A DNA stretch of 64,000 nucleotides from Nocardia xishanensis NBRC 101358. Lineage in GTDB: Bacteria > Actinomycetota > Actinomycetes > Mycobacteriales > Mycobacteriaceae. The position numbers were made by a program, and so were the translations under genes. The notes below the pieces were generated by a model. That model made no database searches, was not told the origin of the DNA, and saw only the letters and a list, made by a program, of their open reading frames with translations. Positions within the stretch are counted from its first letter, which is position 1. Each line of letters begins with the position of its first letter. This document shows, in pieces, positions 46,603-55,201 of the stretch. The DNA lies in assembly GCF_001613365.1 (NCBI RefSeq), contig NZ_BDCF01000026.1:35318-99317 (forward strand). The letters run 5' to 3'.

Positions 46603-47693
46603 TCTCCTGGCTTCCCGGCGCAGACACCCTCCGGTCGATGGGCCTGGAAATCGATCGCACACGAGTGCGCGCGCTGAATGGGATCAAGATCGTAGCCGGC
46701 GTCAATCCGCCGCCGCGCATCGGAACAACACCGAAAGAACTTGTCTGGTCCAGAGGTAAAGCGCGGGTCTGGCGCTATCGGTCCGACAATATCCGTTTTC
46801 GCGAGCCGGTAGTGTTGTTCATCGGGCTCATGTCCCGCTCCTACATCTTCGACCTGCGTCCGGGAAATTCCTTCGTCGAACGTTTGGTGGACGCCGGATT
46901 CGACGTCTACCTCATCGATTGGGGGGTTCCCGACGCGGCCGAGGGAAACCACACCCTCGACACCTATGTCGACGACTACCTCGCACCGGCACTCGAGGCG
47001 ATCCACCGGTCCTCCGATGACGCCGAGCTCAGCGTCCTCGGGTACTGCATGGGAGCGATGATGGCTCTGCTGCTGTTGGGCAGCCGCGACGCCCCGGTCG
47101 CGAATCTGATCGCCGTCACCGCACCAGTCGACTTCACCCACGTCCCGGAGCCGCTGAAATCGATCGCCGAAGGAAGTCTCGACGCCGATGACCTGATAGA
47201 CGAGCCAACCGAAACGGTGCCGCCCGATGTACTCGAAGCCTTTTTCAAACTGCGCCGACCCACCGCGAGAATCGTCCAGTACGTGGACCTTTGGGACAAC
47301 CTCTGGCGAGACGATTACATCGAGGGTCACATGGCCATGTCCCGTTGGGCCTGGGACCATATTCCCCTCGCGGCAGCGACATTCCGTCAGATGATCGACG
47401 AATATATGCGCGGCAATGCGTTGACAAAGGGAACGGCGCGCGTTTCGGGTCGACCGGTCCGGCTCGACCGGATCGACATTCCGCTCCTGCACGTCGTTGC
47501 CGAGATGGACGATTTCGTTCCCCCGGCATGCTCGGACACATTGCTCGACCTGATCGGCAGTGAAGACGTCGAGCAAGCACGCGTACCAGCCGGGCACGCG
47601 GGACTCATCGTCGGCAGGCAAGGAGCAAAGATCAGCATCCCCGCGATCATCGACTGGCTCAAGCGACACTCAACCACCAAGGAGCTCACATGA
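46599..47693 (+). CDS. phaC: Polyhydroxyalkanoate synthase, class III/IV-like
   Basis: A 364-residue PHA synthase, the short type that needs a second subunit. The lipase-like box GYCMGAMM carries the catalytic Cys150. VYLIDWGVPD is a synthase hallmark, and the C-terminal His lies in VPAGHAGLIVG. It polymerises 3-hydroxyacyl-CoA. It overlaps its partner gene upstream by ATGA and a 16-codon ORF downstream by ATGA. The usual actinobacterial synthases are longer single-subunit class I enzymes, so this is a less common type here. Confidence 0.87.
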   Translation: MISWLPGADTLRSMGLEIDRTRVRALNGIKIVAGVNPPPRIGTTPKELVWSRGKARVWRYRSDNIRFREPVVLFIGLMSRSYIFDLRPGNSFVERLVDAGFDVYLIDWGVPDAAEGNHTLDTYVDDYLAPALEAIHRSSDDAELSVLGYCMGAMMALLLLGSRDAPVANLIAVTAPVDFTHVPEPLKSIAEGSLDADDLIDEPTETVPPDVLEAFFKLRRPTARIVQYVDLWDNLWRDDYIEGHMAMSRWAWDHIPLAAATFRQMIDEYMRGNALTKGTARVSGRPVRLDRIDIPLLHVVAEMDDFVPPACSDTLLDLIGSEDVEQARVPAGHAGLIVGRQGAKISIPAIIDWLKRHSTTKELT

Positions 47694-47740
47694 CCACGGC
47701 AATCGGTACGCTCGAACGCGCTGTCCCAGGACCGAAATGA
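47690..47740 (+). CDS. Tiny ORF (16 codons) between phaC and hydrolase
   Basis: A 16-residue frame (MTTAIGTLERAVPGPK) with a strong AAGGAG ribosome site. It overlaps phaC by ATGA at its start and the hydrolase by ATGA at its end. The hydrolase has no ribosome site of its own, so this ORF probably acts as a coupling bridge. It could also be the relic of a longer N-terminus. Confidence 0.4.
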   Translation: MTTAIGTLERAVPGPK

Positions 47741-48672
47741 CGTCACAAGTCAGCGTGTGCGGACTCCGGATCGCGGTGGACGTGCGTGGCTCCGGCCAGC
47801 CGGTGTTGCTGATCAACGGGCTCGGCGGAAGCCTCGGACTCTGGGAGCCACTCCGTCGCGATCTCGCGGATCTCGAGGTCATCAGCTTCGACGCGCCCGG
47901 GGCTGGACGATCGACGACACCACGCAAAATGTACACGATGTCGGACCTCGCACGGTTCGTCACTCGCCTGCTCGACACCCTCGGTTACGACACCGTCGAC
48001 GTCGTCGGCCACTCGTTCGGCGGCGCGCTCGCACAACAATTGGCGCACCAGGCACCCGATCGAATCCGGCGCATAGTGCTCGCCACGACAACATGTGGTT
48101 GGGGCGGGGTGCCGGGCACACTCGGGAGCGCCGTTACGGCGCTCACCCCCTTCCGACTGTGGTCCAAACGGGTATACCGGCTCACCATCCCATTGCTTGC
48201 CGGCGGCCACAATGACGAAGCCGAGCTGTTGCGCGCATGGGCTGGAGAGCGATTGAGCAAACGCCCGTCGTTCGGCGGTTACTCCAAGCAGCTTCTCGCG
48301 GGGTGGACTTGGTCAAGCCTGCCCTGGCTGACCACTATCGAGCACCCCGTCCTGGTCGTCGCGGGAAGCGACGATCGATTGCTCCCCCTCGCCAACAGTC
48401 AGATTCTCGCCACGCACCTGCCGAACGCACGCATGCTCGTGTTCGAGGGACACGGCCACTACCTTCTGCTCGACCAGCAATCGGGGGCCAGCGCAGCGAT
48501 CGGCGATTTCATCCGCTCATCGGACCTGAACGAAAGCCAGACCTGGCGCACAGCTCACGTCGTTTCACCTGACGACTTGGACGACAGCCTCCGATCACAG
48601 AAACGATGGTCACCGATCGCAATGCCGCACACACTCTTGCGGCACCGCTGGCAGAGTTCCACGAGATACTGA
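47737..48672 (+). CDS. Alpha/beta hydrolase, PHA depolymerase-like
   Basis: A 311-residue hydrolase with LLINGLGGSLGLWEPL (oxyanion region), SFDAPGAGRST, the nucleophile elbow GHSFGGALAQ and FEGHGHYLLLD with the catalytic His. The W-rich opening and context resemble intracellular medium-chain PHA depolymerases (PhaZ). It is translationally linked to phaC through a 16-codon ORF, so synthesis and mobilisation of the polymer would be made together. The last 45 residues look atypical. Confidence 0.8.
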   Translation: MTSQVSVCGLRIAVDVRGSGQPVLLINGLGGSLGLWEPLRRDLADLEVISFDAPGAGRSTTPRKMYTMSDLARFVTRLLDTLGYDTVDVVGHSFGGALAQQLAHQAPDRIRRIVLATTTCGWGGVPGTLGSAVTALTPFRLWSKRVYRLTIPLLAGGHNDEAELLRAWAGERLSKRPSFGGYSKQLLAGWTWSSLPWLTTIEHPVLVVAGSDDRLLPLANSQILATHLPNARMLVFEGHGHYLLLDQQSGASAAIGDFIRSSDLNESQTWRTAHVVSPDDLDDSLRSQKRWSPIAMPHTLLRHRWQSSTRY

Positions 48673-48746
48673 TCCAGGCGCCACATTGCCTGTCCGAGAT
48701 CGGATCGGACTTCCACCCACCCGGATGCCCCAGAAGAAAGGACCTC

Positions 48747-49726
48747 ATGAGCCGACTCGGATCGACCATTCCACTCGACTCGACGCCGCTCGCGGGGCAA
48801 CGGGAGCAGCTCGACGACATCGCAGCGAGTGGATTCACCGATCTGTGGTCGGCAGAGGCATCCGGCGCCGACGCCTTCACCCCGCTCGTCGCCGCCTCGG
48901 TCAGCCATCCCTCGTTCCGGCTCGGCACCGCGATCATCCCCGCATACCCCCGCAGCCCCGCGCTCATGACGATGTCGGCTGCGGCCTTGGCCAACGTCGC
49001 ACACAGCGAGGTGGTACTCGGCATCGGCGCCAGCTCCGACGTGATCGTCGAGAAGTGGAACGGCCTGCGATTTCACGCCCCCTATCAACGCGTGCGCGAT
49101 GTGGCAACCTTCGTACGCCGGGCACTGACCGGCGAGAAGGTCGATTTGGTCTGTGAAAGCTTCAGCATCAACAGGTTCCGGCTCGACCGCGTTCCAAAGC
49201 GACAGCCCAAGATCATGATCGCCGCGCTGCGACCGGGCATGCTGCCCCTCGCCGGAACAGTCGCAGACGGAGCAATCGTCAACTGGCTGTCTCCCGCCGA
49301 CGTCCACCGGGTCACGCCCTACGTATTCGAGGCCAACCCGCAAGCCGACATCGTGGCGCGGCTCTTCGTCGTTCCCAGCCGGGATCTCACCGCGGTGCAT
49401 TGCGTGCGACCGAGCGACGGGCTATCGCGGCCTACCTGAATGTGCCTGTATACGGGGAATTCCACCGCTGGCTGGGTCGAGGCGAACAGCTGGATCCGAT
49501 GTGGCGGCATGGCAGGCCGGAGACCGTGCTGGCCGCGATACCTGACAAGCTCATCGACGAGCTGCGCCTTCACGGCACGCCAGCTGAAATCCGCGCTCGT
49601 GTCAAGGATTACGTCGACGCTGGCGTCACCACACCAGTCCTCGCGATTATGCCCGCCGCCGGAGAAGCGCCGCCCTCCACCGTATCCATAGCGGCAATCG
49701 GCCGCGCCTGTCGATTGCAGACGTAG
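48747..49726 (+). pseudogene. LLM-class oxidoreductase, frameshifted copy of the gene at 10962
   Basis: A second copy of the luciferase-like gene, including its GGACCTC-ATG-AGCCGACTCGG start region. The reading frame is correct to about 49398, then shifts; the rest (RRAIAAYLNVPVYGEFHRWL to the end) is in another frame up to 49726. Compared with the intact copy there is a five-base gain near 49397-49405 and a later nine-base loss. This accounts exactly for the lengths (980 versus 984 bases). It is inactive unless the shift is a sequencing error. Confidence 0.85.
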
Positions 49727-49776
49727 TTCTGTCACCAGCCGCAGATGGCGAGGCCGCTGCAGGCCGGAGATCGGGT

Positions 49777-50907
49777 TCAGCCGCTGGTACCAGGGCGGGT
49801 CTCCAGTCCGGCCGTCCATTTCTCCTCGATTCGACCAAAGCGCCAGGTCAGCAAGGCGACAGCCCACGTCAGGACGAACAGGCCGACGATGAGGAATCCG
49901 ATGAGGTTGAGATTCAAGCCGGCGATCCAATCCCAGAGCCCGCCGGTCCAGCCGAATTGTTCGGCGAGCAGGTCGAGCAGTTCGGCGGTCCCGATGAGCA
50001 GGGCGACGGCGACCGACAGCGCGGTGATGGTGATGTTGTAGTAGACCTTGCGGACGGGTTCGGCGAAGGCCCAGCCGTAGGCGAAGTTCATGAAGCTGCC
50101 GTCGATGGTGTCGAGCAGGCTCATGCCGGCGGCGAACAGGATGGGCAGGCAAAGGATCGCGTACCAGGGCAGACCTACCGCGGCACTGGTGCCGGCGAGC
50201 ACCAGCAGTGCAACCTCGGTGGCGGTGTCGAAGCCGAGGCCGAACAGCAGCCCGATCGGATACATATGCCACGGCTTGGTGACCGATTTCATCACGGGTC
50301 CGAGCAGACGGTTCACCAAACCACGCTGCGCCAACTGCTTCTCCAGCTCGACCTCGCTGTACTCTCCTCGACGCATGCGTCGGAACACCCGCAGGATGCC
50401 GACGAGCACTGCAATGTTGACGATCGCGACGATGTAGAGAAACGTCCCGGACACGGTCGTGCCGATCAGCCCGGCGTACTGGTGCAGGGCCGAGGATTCG
50501 TCCTCGAGGGGCCCAACGATAGCCTTGACCCCGATCGAAAGCAGCAGCGCCAGGCCGAACACAACGGTGGAATGCCCCAGCGAGAAAAAGAATCCCACCG
50601 ACAGCGGTCGCTGCCCGTCATGCATCAGTTTGCGCGTGGTGTTGTCGATCGCGGCGATATGGTCGGCGTCGAAGGCGTGGCGCATGCCCAGGGTGTAGGC
50701 GGTCAGGCCGACCCCGACGCCGAGGGCACTGTCACCGACGCTGAAGTGCTGCGGAGCGACGAACGCAACCAAAGTTACCCAGCCCAACACGTGCAATCCG
50801 ACAATCGCCCCGGCCATTGCGGCCAGCCGCAACCATTCCGCCCGCGTCAGTGCAAATCTACTGGCCAGGGATCGAAATGACCTGCTTTGCTGCACCGTTG
50901 AAGCCAC
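49777..50907 (-). CDS. NiCoT-family nickel permease
   Basis: A 376-residue membrane transporter of the HoxN/NixA/NicT family. The family signature RHAFDADHIAAIDNTTR lies in the second helix, and FFFSLGHSTVVF, LGFDTATEVALL and GMSLLDTIDG are the other conserved stretches. About eight helices are visible. It imports Ni2+ (some members Co2+). The GTG start follows GAGAGGA. It lies 57 bases after larE on the same strand and converges on the LLM pseudogene. In this context it feeds nickel to LarC. Confidence 0.95.
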   Translation of the reverse strand: MASTVQQSRSFRSLASRFALTRAEWLRLAAMAGAIVGLHVLGWVTLVAFVAPQHFSVGDSALGVGVGLTAYTLGMRHAFDADHIAAIDNTTRKLMHDGQRPLSVGFFFSLGHSTVVFGLALLLSIGVKAIVGPLEDESSALHQYAGLIGTTVSGTFLYIVAIVNIAVLVGILRVFRRMRRGEYSEVELEKQLAQRGLVNRLLGPVMKSVTKPWHMYPIGLLFGLGFDTATEVALLVLAGTSAAVGLPWYAILCLPILFAAGMSLLDTIDGSFMNFAYGWAFAEPVRKVYYNITITALSVAVALLIGTAELLDLLAEQFGWTGGLWDWIAGLNLNLIGFLIVGLFVLTWAVALLTWRFGRIEEKWTAGLETRPGTSG

Positions 50908-50964
50908 GATATGTCCTCTCGATGGAATCCGGGTTGTCGAGCTGAATCAACTATTTTGAACGGC

Positions 50965-51783
50965 TTATTTGGGGCGATCAGAAAAGTGCGATACACCGAC
51001 GAAGGCGCTACCCCGGACATACCGTTCGATCACTACTGCTGTGCCGGATTCAGGCCATTCTCGCTCGACCCATCGCTCGATCAGCCCGCGACGTTGGTCT
51101 GTCAGGCTTCCGAGCGTGTCGTCGTCGAGTTCGATCACCACACCGCGGTCGCGCAATCGACACCGGACCGCGCTTGGAGACACCATCGACCGCAGGCCCC
51201 TTTCGACTCTGTTCACAGCCAACAGAATCTGCGGATCAATCGGTATGCCGGTCTCGATCCGACTTGCCAGACAAGGTGCCGCAGGCAAGTCCGCGACGTC
51301 TCCCAGCCCGAGTTCCCTTGCCATGGACCTGATCTCGGCCTTGCCGATCCCGGCTTCTACGTATGGATGCCCGACGCCGAACTTGTCTGCAGCGATCAAA
51401 CCCGGCCTGAATTCACCGATGTCGTCGGCATTGGTGCCGGACACCACTGCACTATCTGTAAGGCTCGCAATCGCGCCATAGAGATGGGACTTACAGGTAA
51501 AGCACCGATTGAGAGGATTACTTGTGTATGCCGGATCGTCGAACTCTCCGGCATTGATAACGTGGAGGTCCCATCCCTCGGCAGTCGCCAACCGGCGGAC
51601 GAGATCGGTCGCCTCAGGCGGCACTGCAGGTGACACCGCATGGAACACTTCCACCACATCGTCGCTGCGTGCTCGCTGTGCAAACGCGGCAAGAGTGAGA
51701 CTGTCAACTCCCCCACTCACCGCTATCGCCAGGCGGCTCGGCATTCGGATGGTGCGCTCGAGAATCGCACGTCGCGCGTTCAT
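50965..51783 (-). CDS. larE: LarE, ATP-dependent sulfur transferase for NPN cofactor
   Basis: A 272-residue PP-loop enzyme that adenylates and thiolates the two carboxylates of the LarB product. The ATP loop SGGVDS is at 23-28, followed by NRCFTCKSHLYG, VSGTNADD and LPAAPCLASRIETG. Cys171 aligns with the sacrificial cysteine of Lactiplantibacillus LarE. With Cys94 and Cys97 (CxxC) it makes the three-cysteine set of the LarE type that holds a [4Fe-4S] cluster, as in Thermotoga. I chose ATG 51783, which overlaps the larB stop by ATGA, over an ATG eight codons earlier. Confidence 0.93.
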   Translation of the reverse strand: MNARRAILERTIRMPSRLAIAVSGGVDSLTLAAFAQRARSDDVVEVFHAVSPAVPPEATDLVRRLATAEGWDLHVINAGEFDDPAYTSNPLNRCFTCKSHLYGAIASLTDSAVVSGTNADDIGEFRPGLIAADKFGVGHPYVEAGIGKAEIRSMARELGLGDVADLPAAPCLASRIETGIPIDPQILLAVNRVERGLRSMVSPSAVRCRLRDRGVVIELDDDTLGSLTDQRRGLIERWVEREWPESGTAVVIERYVRGSAFVGVSHFSDRPK

Positions 51784-52439
51784 GAGAGAGCCCGCATCGC
51801 CGCACACGCCGCACCATAGCCATTATCGATGTTCACGACGACTACCCCTGGTACGCAACTCGCGAGCACGCTTCGAAGCGCCGTTTCTCCACCTCCGGAT
51901 ACGCCGTACCCCACCGATGTCGGCACAGCGACGACAAGGGAGGGAATGAGACCGGCCAGTACCGTCGGCAACGCGGCCTCCATACCCGCGACGGCGATCA
52001 CAATCCGGTGGCGGGATATATCGGGCAAGCGCTCCTGTAGTCGCCACAGCCCTGCGACTCCCACGTCATAAACCTCGGTCACCGGACGACCGTGAAATGT
52101 CAACGTTCTGACGGCTTCACGAGCCACCGAAACGTCCGATGTCCCCCCGGAAACCACGGCGATCTCTGGGTCACCCGCGATGTCCGCCGCGGAACCGAAG
52201 AATGCGGTCCGGGAGACGGAGTCGTAGTCCATCCGGCACTGAAATCTATCGGGGAGAGCGCTGAAACGACTCGCAGACAATCTCGTCAACAGAATGGATC
52301 GGTCTGCGGCGTCTACCCGTCCGAGCACATCGACCAGCTGTTCAAGTGATTTGGCATCCGAAAGGACCGCCTCGCCGAAACCGATTCGTCGGGCACGATC
52401 GAAATCCAGGTTGACCTCAGCCGCTTCGACCGGGTTCAT
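51780..52439 (-). CDS. larB: LarB, NaAD carboxylase/hydrolase for NPN cofactor
   Basis: A 219-residue PurE-like protein catalysing the first NPN step: carboxylation of the pyridinium ring of nicotinic acid adenine dinucleotide and release of AMP. Landmarks are NLDFDRARRIGFGEAVL, VVSGGTSDVSVAREA, YDVGVAGLWRL, AVAGMEAALPTVLAGL, VPTSVGYG and VVVNIDNGYGAACAA. Cys195, in SCVPG, sits where the substrate-binding cysteine of known LarB lies, about 25 residues from the end. The ATG at 52439 overlaps the upstream stop by ATGA. The in-frame extension upstream is a shadow. Confidence 0.94.
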   Translation of the reverse strand: MNPVEAAEVNLDFDRARRIGFGEAVLSDAKSLEQLVDVLGRVDAADRSILLTRLSASRFSALPDRFQCRMDYDSVSRTAFFGSAADIAGDPEIAVVSGGTSDVSVAREAVRTLTFHGRPVTEVYDVGVAGLWRLQERLPDISRHRIVIAVAGMEAALPTVLAGLIPSLVVAVPTSVGYGVSGGGETALRSVLASCVPGVVVVNIDNGYGAACAAMRALS

Positions 52440-53341
52440 CGGTGTTCTCCTGAGTGTTGGTACCGAAAGCGGTCTCTGAGTGCCACGGCGACAGCAGCAG
52501 CCACCTCCCGTTTGTCTCGGGTGTGCGATAGCGCGTCGACGAGTGTCGTTGCGCCGAGCGTCGCTTCCGCGTGGGGCCCGGGAAGACACACGACAAGGGC
52601 GGTGCCGACCTCTCCGACGCCTATACGCACCTGCCCTTTTTGGTGGCGTCCAGATCCGGCTGTCACCGTGAACAGAGCCGGAGTGGCGGCGTCGTTGTCC
52701 AACAAGAGCAGCGCTTCTACGGTGTGGTCTTTCCCTTCGGCTCCCACACCGCCAGTGGTTACGACGACTCCGAATCCACGGTCGAATCCCGCGCTGCTCA
52801 ACGCAGCGGCGATCGTGTCGGTGTCGTCAGGAAGATTCTCGCCTTCGGCGACGGTGAAACCTGCCTCGCGCAAGCGCGCGGAGATCCACGGTTTGTTCGT
52901 ATCCCGGATCTGGCCGGAGATCACTTCGGGGCCGGTGGAGAACACGATCGCGCGCCCGGCGATCCTGCGCGAGATCTCATCGGCCATCTGGTCACCTACC
53001 CGAAGCGACTCGAGCGCGGTGTCTCTGTCACCTGCTATCCAACCGAGCATGCCCTCAGCGCACACGGTGGTATTGTCGGCGACCGTAATGCCGGGCAGCG
53101 ATGCGAGCGCGGCGAATAGTGAAGTCTGTTGTCCTGCAATCGCATACGGGTCCACACCGCGGCTCAGAAGGTCCAGCGCCAGGACATCGTCTCGTGCATC
53201 GATGACCAGTACCTCCGGGTGAGGTAGCGACAGCACGTCTGCGACGGTCGCGGCGACAGAGGTCAGATCCACGCCGTCGAGCCCGATCCCTTCGATCCGC
53301 AGTTCGGTCTTCTGAAGCAAGTTTCCGTTGCGATCACTCAT
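52436..53341 (-). CDS. CinA/MoCF-like nucleotide-binding protein of the lar operon
   Basis: A 301-residue protein. About residues 128-275 form a MoaB/MogA/CinA-type (MoCF-biosynthesis) domain, with VFSTGPEVISGQIRDTNKPW, VVVTTGGVGAEGKDHTVEA and the late loop VCLPGPHAEA. Residues 1-125 are an extra alpha/beta domain that I do not recognise. CinA-type proteins act on pyridine nucleotides, MogA and MoeA on molybdopterin. It overlaps both the NadC-like gene and larB by ATGA, so a role in NPN precursor or cofactor handling is inferred. It lacks the C-terminal NMN-deamidase domain of full CinA. Confidence 0.75.
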   Translation of the reverse strand: MSDRNGNLLQKTELRIEGIGLDGVDLTSVAATVADVLSLPHPEVLVIDARDDVLALDLLSRGVDPYAIAGQQTSLFAALASLPGITVADNTTVCAEGMLGWIAGDRDTALESLRVGDQMADEISRRIAGRAIVFSTGPEVISGQIRDTNKPWISARLREAGFTVAEGENLPDDTDTIAAALSSAGFDRGFGVVVTTGGVGAEGKDHTVEALLLLDNDAATPALFTVTAGSGRHQKGQVRIGVGEVGTALVVCLPGPHAEATLGATTLVDALSHTRDKREVAAAVAVALRDRFRYQHSGEHR

Positions 53342-54135
53342 GGTCGCCCCTCGACTCGGAGGTTCATATCCAACAGCGGCGCATCGACGATGGACCTGCC
53401 GACATCGATGACATCTACGTCCATGCTGCGAAGCACATCGACATCTTCGATCGAGAGGCCGCCTCCGAACGCGAGCTCGACATCCGAACGCAGGCCATGT
53501 GAGCGCAGCCCATCCGAGATCAGCGAGAGATCAGCCAGTCGGCCGGTGTCGACGAAGACAGTCTGTGCACCGCTGCGGGCGGCCACAAGCGCCTCATCTG
53601 CGGTCGTGACCTGAATGACCCGGCGATAGCTTGCCAACTCGGGATGGGAATCGACCGCCGACAGCGTCTCGGCTACACCGCCCAGCATGGACACGAAGTT
53701 CTTGTCCAAGTATGCGAACGGCCACTCGGCGATCCTCGGCTCCATACCTCCGGCCGCAATCGCCGTCCGGATCATCGACTTCTGGCTGAACGGGAGCTTC
53801 TTCCAGGCTCCGGAGACGACACGTATCGAGCCTGCCGCGCGTTCCACGAAGCGTGCGGCCGCAGTCGCGATGCCTGACGGTTTTGCCATGATGCCGACGA
53901 GACGCTCTTCCGCCAACGCTATCGAGAGCGGGTTGCCTTCGATGGACAGCACGGTCCGACCCGCGTCAACCCGTTCCGCCTCCTCGATACGGTGGCCCAC
54001 AACCGCACCCACTTCGGCGGTAGCCTTCGCCGCTTCTTCGACTCCGACGATGATCCCGGGCTCTTGCGCGACCACGTCCGCGCGGATGATGGTGTCGGAG
54101 ATGCTTGCGAAGAGCAGCGGACGAGGGTCAGACAT
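53338..54135 (-). CDS. NadC-like (quinolinate phosphoribosyltransferase-fold) protein
   Basis: A 265-residue protein with the domain order of NadC/ModD: an N-terminal segment, LSIEGNPLSIALAEERLVGI, MAKPSGIATAAARFV and a barrel ending in ELAFGGGLSIEDVDVLRSMD and VIDVGRSIVDAPLLDMNLRV. The catalytic loops differ from true NadC: the TRKT position reads AWKK (110-113), the GGGxxHR position reads GGMEPR (129-134) and KDNH reads DKNF (144-147). It is therefore probably not ordinary quinolinate phosphoribosyltransferase. It overlaps the LLM gene by eight bases and the CinA-like gene by four. A link to pyridine-nucleotide supply for NPN is inferred. Confidence 0.75.
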   Translation of the reverse strand: MSDPRPLLFASISDTIIRADVVAQEPGIIVGVEEAAKATAEVGAVVGHRIEEAERVDAGRTVLSIEGNPLSIALAEERLVGIMAKPSGIATAAARFVERAAGSIRVVSGAWKKLPFSQKSMIRTAIAAGGMEPRIAEWPFAYLDKNFVSMLGGVAETLSAVDSHPELASYRRVIQVTTADEALVAARSGAQTVFVDTGRLADLSLISDGLRSHGLRSDVELAFGGGLSIEDVDVLRSMDVDVIDVGRSIVDAPLLDMNLRVEGRP

Positions 54136-55201
54136 AGGACCGGCTCCAGTTGCCGGGCGCGAACGTAGAGAAGGTTTCTCGTTGCATGTCAGGGTCATCG
54201 GAGAGGCAGTAAAGAATCGGCGTCGTGATCCCGGCGTCGACATATCGCTCCACCCGTTCCACACAGTGCTGCCGATCCCCGATGACCGCGATCGAATCGA
54301 CGAGCTCATCGGGCAGCGCCGCACGGGCGCGCTTCCAGTCACGGCTGCGTCCCGCTTCCAGGATGATTGCGGCTTCGTCGGGGTAGCCGGCCGATGACAA
54401 AAATCTGTTGTACACCGGGTTCGCGTAGTACGGAGCGAATTGATAGCGAAACTCGTCGCGGGCGGATGCGACGTCGTCGGTCACCATGACCTGGAATCGG
54501 CTGGCGATTTCGATCTGATCGATACCGCGGCGATGGCGCGCTACCGCGTCACGGAACCGGCCGACGACGGTGTCGAGTACCGACAGTGGGAACAGGTTCA
54601 GGATCACACCGTCAGCCACCTCGGCGGCAAGATCGAGCATTTTCGGTCCGAGCGCGGCCATCAACAACGGCACCGTGCTCTCGGTCGCCGGTTGCTGATA
54701 GCCGTGACTGCGCAGCGTCGCGCCGTCGAAGTCGGTTTTGAGCCCGGCGAGCATCTGCTGGAGCAGGATAGTGGTTTCACGCATACGCGCCAACGGCCTG
54801 TCCAGTGACAGCCCATGCCACCCTCCGATCATCCTCTCCGAGGAGGTGCCCAGCCCCAATGCAAACCGTTCAGGTGCGATGTCGGCAAGTGTCGCGACCG
54901 TGGCGGCGAACACGGCTGGCGTCCGCGTGTATGCGGGAACGACCGCTATGCCCACGCGGATTCGATCAACGCGTCCCAGGACAACGGCAGCGAGCGTCAA
55001 GGCGTCGACCCCACCGCGGTCTGCGAGCCACACATCTTGGTAGCCAATGGATTCCGCCCACGTGATCAGCTCGATGTTGCGCTCTACCGCTCCGGCACCG
55101 CTCCAGAATGGCGGCGTCAACGCCGCTCGATACCTCCGGGTGCCGCCCGACGTCACGCGGACTCCAGTCGACTGTTCGCCACGAGGTGTCCTTTCCTCCA
55201 C
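54128..55201 (-). CDS. LLM-class (F420-type) oxidoreductase of the lar operon
   Basis: A 357-residue luciferase-like TIM barrel with RNIELITWAESIGYQDVWLA, RVGIAVVPAYTRTPAVFAAT, FALGLGTSSERMIGGWHGL and LMAALGPKMLDLAAEVADG. F420 is the usual cofactor of actinobacterial members. The GTG start shares a base with the LarA-like stop (TAGTG), and the gene overlaps the NadC-like gene by eight bases. Its place between the LarA-like enzyme and the cofactor genes suggests a redox step on the same substrate. It is only distantly similar to the LLM pair at 10962/48747. Confidence 0.87.
   Translation of the reverse strand: MEERTPRGEQSTGVRVTSGGTRRYRAALTPPFWSGAGAVERNIELITWAESIGYQDVWLADRGGVDALTLAAVVLGRVDRIRVGIAVVPAYTRTPAVFAATVATLADIAPERFALGLGTSSERMIGGWHGLSLDRPLARMRETTILLQQMLAGLKTDFDGATLRSHGYQQPATESTVPLLMAALGPKMLDLAAEVADGVILNLFPLSVLDTVVGRFRDAVARHRRGIDQIEIASRFQVMVTDDVASARDEFRYQFAPYYANPVYNRFLSSAGYPDEAAIILEAGRSRDWKRARAALPDELVDSIAVIGDRQHCVERVERYVDAGITTPILYCLSDDPDMQRETFSTFAPGNWSRSYV

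Noticed and set aside
49957..50880. 307-codon open frame opposite the nickel permease
   Set aside because: Gln/His/Asp-rich antisense of a membrane protein gene; the permease is certain.
49777..50907. Cobalt rather than nickel as the transported metal
   Set aside because: NiCoT sequence alone cannot decide, but the adjacent larB, larE and larC make nickel far more likely.
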